Assembly (NCBI GenBank): GCA_947589655.1
Contig: CANQCE010000041.1
Coordinates: 1-8,151, forward strand
Direction of reading: 5' to 3'
Source: an uncultured Clostridia bacterium
Lineage (GTDB): Bacteria; Bacillota; Clostridia; Christensenellales; UBA1242
Length of the DNA stretch: 8,151 bases
The position numbers were made by a program, and so were the translations under genes. The notes under the pieces are model-generated. The model worked only from the letters and a program-made list of their open reading frames with translations, did not search any database and was not told the DNA's origin. Below are positions 5,444 to 8,151 of the stretch, one piece after another; the first letter of the stretch is position 1, and the number at the start of each line of letters is the position of its first letter.

Positions 5444-6007
5444 ATGGCAGAAGAAATTAAAAACAACAAAAAAGAAGGACAAAACAATAACCGCCGTGAA
5501 GGTCGCAAAGACCGTGAACGCCCTGTTAAAGTGGACGACGGCCTTGACAAACGTCTTGTTTCCGTTCGCCGCGTAACAAAGGTTGTTAAAGGCGGAAGAA
5601 CACTCCGTTTTTCAGCACTTGTTGTTGTGGGCGATGGAAAGGGCAGCGTTGGAATGGGCATTGGCAAAGCAAACGAAGTGCCAATCGCAATTGACAAAGC
5701 AACTGTTGCTGCAAAAAAGACAATGAAAAAAATTGCTCTTGTGGACGGAACAATTCCACACGAGACAATCGGCAAATTTGGCACAACAAGCATTTTGATG
5801 AGACCTGCTGAACAAGGTCACGGAGTTATTGCTGGTGGTGCAGCCAGAGCGGTTTTGGAAGCAGCTGGCGTTAAAAACATTGTCACAAAAATTCATGGCT
5901 CAACAAACGGCATTAACGTTGTTAGAGCATCACTCAATGGGCTTCAAACTCTTAAAACCAGAGAGGAAATTGCCGCTCGCCGTGGCAAAAAGCCAGAGGA
6001 AATCTAA
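5444..6007 (+). CDS. rpsE: 30S ribosomal protein S5 with basic N-terminal extension
   Basis: S5 sits at the back of the 30S subunit, at the mRNA entry channel with S3 and S4, and influences decoding accuracy; spectinomycin resistance maps to its N-terminal loop. The 187-residue product is about 20 longer than Bacillus S5 (about 166). The extra part is a charged, Asn-rich N-terminus, about residues 1-30 (EEIKNNKKEGQNNNRREGRK). From residue 34 the family is clear: LDKRLVSVRRVTKVVKGGR (34-52), FSALVVVGDGKGSVGMGIGK (56-75), TIPHETIGKFG (103-113), GVIAGGAARAVLEAAGV (127-143) and GSTNGINVVRAS (152-163), where the usual form is SxNPxNVVRAT. The VVKGGR loop linked to spectinomycin is intact. AGGAGG lies five bases before ATG 5444. 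Confidence 0.97.
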   Translation: MAEEIKNNKKEGQNNNRREGRKDRERPVKVDDGLDKRLVSVRRVTKVVKGGRTLRFSALVVVGDGKGSVGMGIGKANEVPIAIDKATVAAKKTMKKIALVDGTIPHETIGKFGTTSILMRPAEQGHGVIAGGAARAVLEAAGVKNIVTKIHGSTNGINVVRASLNGLQTLKTREEIAARRGKKPEEI

Positions 6008-6021
6008 AGCGGAGGGTGGAA

Positions 6022-6210
6022 ATGAAAAAAGAAAAACAACTGAAAGTTACTTGGGTTCGCAGTGCAATTGGTTACAATAAAAACCAAATGAAAGTAATTG
6101 AAGCACTCGGCTTTAAGAAACTGCATCAAACAAGAATTTTGCCAGACAACGAGAGCATTCGTGGAAGCCTTCACGCAGTGGCTCACCTCGTTGACGTGGT
6201 GGAAGAATAA
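6022..6210 (+). CDS. rpmD: 50S ribosomal protein L30
   Basis: L30 is a small protein on the 50S surface, present in many but not all bacteria. The 62-residue product fits the short bacterial form (58-62): KQLKVTWVRSAIGYNKNQ (5-22, usual ITLVRSxIGxxxxQ), VIEALGFKKLHQTRIL (25-40, usual ALGLRKxxxTV) and IRGSLHAVAHLVDV (46-59, usual IRGMxxKVxHLVxV). GGAGG (6011-6015) is six bases upstream of ATG 6022. The in-frame GTG at 6016 overlaps that site and is not preferred. It lies between rpsE and rplO as in the canonical spc order. Confidence 0.95.
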   Translation: MKKEKQLKVTWVRSAIGYNKNQMKVIEALGFKKLHQTRILPDNESIRGSLHAVAHLVDVVEE

Positions 6211-6215
6211 GGAGG
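6209..6215 (+). promoter_or_regulatory. Ribosome binding site deciding the rplO start
   Basis: AAGGAGG overlaps the rpmD stop and lies five bases before ATG 6221. The frame is open back to about 6098 inside rpmD, and a second ATG lies at 6227, but MKxxELKPA is the family start. Confidence 0.85.
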
Positions 6216-6220
6216 CCGCT

Positions 6221-6670
6221 ATGAAAATGGAAGAACTTAAACCAGCCGTTGGCGCAAGGACCAAAAAAGTCCGTGTTGGCCGTGGAATTGGCTCGGGAAT
6301 TGGCAAAACTTCTGGAAAAGGCCATAAAGGTCAAAAAGCAAGAAGTGGCGGAGGAGTTAAAGCAGGCTTTGAAGGCGGAAATATTCCAACAATCAGAAAA
6401 CTGCCTATCCGCGGTTTTAACAATAAAAACTTTAAAAAAGTTTATTCAACAGTTAATGTTGAAGATTTAGAAATTTTTGAAGCCGGCGCAGAAATAAACG
6501 AAGAAATTTTATACGAAACAAGGGTTATCGGCAAAAAGGGCGCCTATGGCCTTAAAGTTTTGGGTAATGGAAACGTTACAAAAGCATATACAATCAAGGC
6601 TGCAAAGGCTACTAAAGCCGCAATCGAAAAGATTGAAAAAGCAGGTGGAAAAATCATTTTAGGCGAATAA
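6221..6670 (+). CDS. rplO: 50S ribosomal protein L15
   Basis: L15 is a late assembly protein that threads a basic, glycine-rich N-terminal arm into the 23S rRNA core. The protein has 149 residues against a usual 144-150. Seen are MKMEELKPAVGAR (1-13), the glycine-rich arm RVGRGIGSGIGKTSGKGHKG (18-37) with QKARSGGGVKAGFEGG (38-53), then PTIRKLPIRGF (56-66), and a C-terminal L15e/L18e-like fold with LKVLGNGNVTKAYTIKAAKA (111-130) and the signature-like AIEKIEKAGGKI (134-145). Start 6221 is fixed by the AAGGAGG site and the family N-terminus. The gap to secY is 17 nt. Confidence 0.97.
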   Translation: MKMEELKPAVGARTKKVRVGRGIGSGIGKTSGKGHKGQKARSGGGVKAGFEGGNIPTIRKLPIRGFNNKNFKKVYSTVNVEDLEIFEAGAEINEEILYETRVIGKKGAYGLKVLGNGNVTKAYTIKAAKATKAAIEKIEKAGGKIILGE

Positions 6671-6687
6671 AAAAAGAGGAGTAAATT

Positions 6688-8001
6688 ATGTTTAAAACTC
6701 TTATAAATGCTTTCAAGGTGAAAGATTTAAGAAAGAAAATACTTATCACTTTGGGGTTGTTAATACTTTTCAGGGTTGGATGTGCGCTTGTTTGCCCAGG
6801 TTTTATTTTAAGCGGCGATAACAACATTTTTGACCGCATCTCAAATCAAACCAACGGCACAACATTCTTTTCACTTATGAACTTGCTGTCTGGTGATGCA
6901 CTATCAAACTGCTCAATTTTGGCACTTGGCGTTTCACCATACATTACGGCATCAATTGTCATTCAACTTTTAACAGTTGCCATCCCTGCACTTGAAAGGC
7001 TTTCAAAACAAGGTGAAGACGGAAGAAGAAAAATTCAGTTTTACACACGCATCGCTGCACTTGTTTTGGCACTTGCACAAGCAATAGGCATTGTTGTTTC
7101 TTTTAAAAGTTGCATTAATGCAAACCTTGGCATGCCAACATGGGTTGTGGGTGCAGGCATTGTGCTTATGCTTACCGCAGGCGGAATGTTCACTGTTTGG
7201 CTTGGCGAAAAAATCACTCAAGTTGGAATTGGAAATGGCATGAGTCTCTTGATTTTTGTGGGAATTTTGTCATCCGCAACAAACGGAATTTCAAATGCCG
7301 CAAAAACAATCACTGGTAGCAACTTGGAAGGCCTTTGGATGATTATCATCTATTTGGTAGCACTTGTTCTTATTTTCGGTCTGATTGTATTCATTGATTC
7401 GTCCGAAAGGCGTGTTGGTGTGAAATATGCCAAACAAATTAAGGGCAGGAAGATGTATGGTGGACAAGATACATTTATTCCAATCAAATTAAATGCATCT
7501 GGAGTTATGCCAATCATCTTTGCAACATCACTTATCACACTGCCACAACTTGTTATGAGTATTTTCTGGCCAGAAAGTTCGGCATATTATTGGTATCAAA
7601 CCTATATGGGCACAAGTTCATGGGCTTATATTGTAATTTTGGCTGTTCTCATTTTTGCATTTGCGTTCTTCTACGCACAAATAACATTTGATACGGAAGA
7701 TATCTCCAGAAGATTGCAACAGCAAGGCGGATTTATCCCAGGCATTAGGCCAGGTAAAACCACTGCTGAATATTTGAACAGAATCTCAAAAAGAATAACC
7801 CTTTTTGGTGCCGTGTTCCTTGCGTTTATAGCACTTATTCCATCTCTTGCGTTTAAAGCAGTGAACGACTACACTTTTGTTACACTGGTCAACGCATTCT
7901 CAACAACTGGGCTTATGATTATTGTTTCCGTTGCTTTGGAATTTGACAAAGGTTTGGAAGCACAAATGTTGATGAGAAATTATAAGGGATTTCTCAACTA
8001 A
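6688..8001 (+). CDS. secY: Preprotein translocase subunit SecY
   Basis: SecY is the ten-helix channel of the Sec translocase in the inner membrane; with SecE and SecG it passes secreted proteins (driven by SecA) and inserts membrane proteins from docked ribosomes. The 437 residues match the family (about 420-440). Hydrophobic segments lie near 17-36, 76-97, 121-139, 152-171, 183-198, 214-236, 271-292, 311-331, 368-387 and 395-415. Signatures are ILALGVSPYITASIVIQLLT (77-96, helix 2), WLGEKITQVGIGNGMSL (171-187), RRVGVKYAKQ and RKMYGGQDTFIPIKLN (241-269, cytosolic loop C4), and GGFIPGIRPGKTTAEYL (347-363, loop C5), with R354 at the position of the Arg needed for SecA function. The end EAQMLMRNYKGFLN is typical. 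Cysteines C32, C36 and C75 cluster around helix 1 and the plug. GAGGAG (6676-6681) lies six bases upstream. Confidence 0.98.
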   Translation: MFKTLINAFKVKDLRKKILITLGLLILFRVGCALVCPGFILSGDNNIFDRISNQTNGTTFFSLMNLLSGDALSNCSILALGVSPYITASIVIQLLTVAIPALERLSKQGEDGRRKIQFYTRIAALVLALAQAIGIVVSFKSCINANLGMPTWVVGAGIVLMLTAGGMFTVWLGEKITQVGIGNGMSLLIFVGILSSATNGISNAAKTITGSNLEGLWMIIIYLVALVLIFGLIVFIDSSERRVGVKYAKQIKGRKMYGGQDTFIPIKLNASGVMPIIFATSLITLPQLVMSIFWPESSAYYWYQTYMGTSSWAYIVILAVLIFAFAFFYAQITFDTEDISRRLQQQGGFIPGIRPGKTTAEYLNRISKRITLFGAVFLAFIALIPSLAFKAVNDYTFVTLVNAFSTTGLMIIVSVALEFDKGLEAQMLMRNYKGFLN

Positions 8002-8025
8002 TCGCGGGGGCAACTAGAATTTAAG

Positions 8026-8051
8026 CCCCAAAAATGCGAGCATTTTCGGGG
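8026..8051. repeat. Imperfect hairpin with CGAG loop
   Basis: The arms are 8026-8036 (CCCCAAAAATG) and 8041-8051 (CATTTTCGGGG), pairing at ten of eleven positions with one A/C mismatch at 8030/8047, around a CGAG loop. No T-tract follows on either strand, so it is not a standard intrinsic terminator. GGGG of the right arm is followed at once by ACCCC, giving the palindrome CGGGGACCCCG at 8047-8057 and thus competing folds. Confidence 0.7.
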
Positions 8052-8061
8052 ACCCCGTAAC

Positions 8062-8092
8062 GGCGACACGGAAAACAAGTTTTCCTAACGCC
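8062..8092. repeat. Two-part hairpin
   Basis: The inner stem GGAAAAC (8070-8076) pairs perfectly with GTTTTCC (8079-8085), which leaves a CAAG tetraloop if the last pair opens. An outer stem GGCG (8062-8065) pairs with CGCC (8089-8092) across a small internal loop (8066-8069 and 8086-8088). No T-run follows. Confidence 0.65.
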
Positions 8093-8129
8093 TAAAATCC
8101 GTTTCCCCCGCGTGCCCCCTTTCGCCTTG

Positions 8130-8151
8130 CAAAATTCCGCTGGACATTTTG
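8130..8151. repeat. Inverted repeat at the window edge
   Basis: CAAAATTCC (8130-8138) pairs with GGACATTTTG (8142-8151) around a GCT loop, with a single bulged C at 8145. The window ends on the last paired base, so the stem may extend further; base 8129 is G, so a C at 8152 would lengthen it. Confidence 0.55.

Larger units (their letters stand above)
8003..8112. repeat. Structured intergenic element bounded by 8-bp inverted repeats
   Basis: CGCGGGGG (8003-8010) is matched by a perfect inverted copy CCCCCGCG (8105-8112), giving 110 bp with paired ends. Inside are two further hairpins (8026-8051 and 8062-8092) and short pairs such as ACGGA (8068-8072) with TCCGT (8098-8102). Alternative pairings exist: GGGGC (8007-8011) with GCCCC (8025-8029), and GGGGGC (8006-8011) with GCCCCC (8114-8119). 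This resembles a small non-autonomous repeat (MITE or REP type) or a structured RNA. No target-site duplication is clear at the ends, and copy number is unknown. Confidence 0.5.
8002..8151. other. Intergenic block after secY, no gene recognised
   Basis: These last 150 bases hold no supported coding region. Base composition is about 53% G+C by hand count, visibly richer than the flanking genes. The canonical next gene, adk, is not here: no ribosome binding site and no start of a P-loop protein (GxPGAGKGT) appears in any + frame. What it does hold is several inverted repeats, listed separately. Confidence 0.8.

Noticed and set aside
8026..8092. Rho-independent terminators for the operon
   Set aside because: The hairpins are clear, but neither is followed by a T-tract on the + strand (the sequences after them are ACCCCG and TAACGC), nor on the minus strand. 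They are reported as inverted repeats only.
8085..8147. A 20-codon minus-strand ORF (ATG at 8147 reading down to TAG at 8085)
   Set aside because: It is very short, no ribosome binding site can be judged because the window ends just upstream, and the DNA is occupied by the inverted repeats. It could be checked if the element recurs elsewhere with a longer frame.
8112..8151. Start of adk or another downstream gene from the GTG at 8112
   Set aside because: The frame is open to the edge but has no ribosome binding site, and it reads VPPFALQNSAGHF, which is not an adenylate kinase N-terminus.

Overview
The window is a nearly complete stretch of the bacterial S10-spc ribosomal protein supercluster, all on the + strand. 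It runs from the last codons of rplB through rpsS, rplV, rpsC, rplP, rpmC, rpsQ, rplN, rplX, rplE, rpsN, rpsH, rplF, rplR, rpsE, rpmD and rplO to secY. Gene order is canonical, with nothing inserted between rplB and secY. Genes are separated by 2-17 nt or overlap by 11-14 nt. Nearly all have a strong AAGGAGG-type Shine-Dalgarno site, often overlapping the stop codon of the gene before, so the cluster should be read as one translationally coupled transcript. No promoter or leader is visible; they would lie upstream of the window.

The organism looks like an AT-leaning member of the Bacillota (Firmicutes), probably a clostridial lineage. Evidence is the strong purine-rich ribosome binding sites, the short zinc-binding form of S14, the cysteine-bearing L24 and the general resemblance of the proteins to Firmicutes homologues. 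TGA is used as a stop (rpsS, rplP, rpmC) and Trp is TGG, so the standard code applies and this is not a mollicute using code 4. Placement below phylum level is inference.

Region by region: 1-2323 is the distal S10 part (end of L2, then S19, L22, S3, L16, L29, S17). 2339-6670 is the spc part (L14, L24, L5, S14, S8, L6, L18, S5, L30, L15). 6688-8001 is secY, the channel of the Sec translocase. The ribosomal proteins divide between the two subunits: 30S gets S19, S3, S17, S14, S8 and S5; 50S gets L2, L22, L16, L29, L14, L24, L5, L6, L18, L30 and L15. SecY is the membrane pore against which ribosomes dock.

Two things are out of the ordinary. First, several normally very conserved proteins carry local departures: an S19 N-terminus without the usual RSxKKGPF-type motif, an altered and one-residue-longer L22 hairpin tip, one-residue insertions in S3 and S17, N-terminal extensions on L22 and S5, and an L24 with an atypical CxC half-knuckle plus a roughly 98-residue Lys/Ala/Thr/Pro-rich tail that nearly doubles its length. 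Second, the 150 nt after secY hold no adk start and no convincing T-tailed terminator. They are a GC-richer block (about 53% G+C by hand count) packed with nested inverted repeats, including 8-bp perfect arms 94 nt apart. It looks like a structured intergenic repeat or MITE-like element, or a structured RNA. No complete undescribed system is evident; this tail block and the L24 tail are the best candidates for follow-up.
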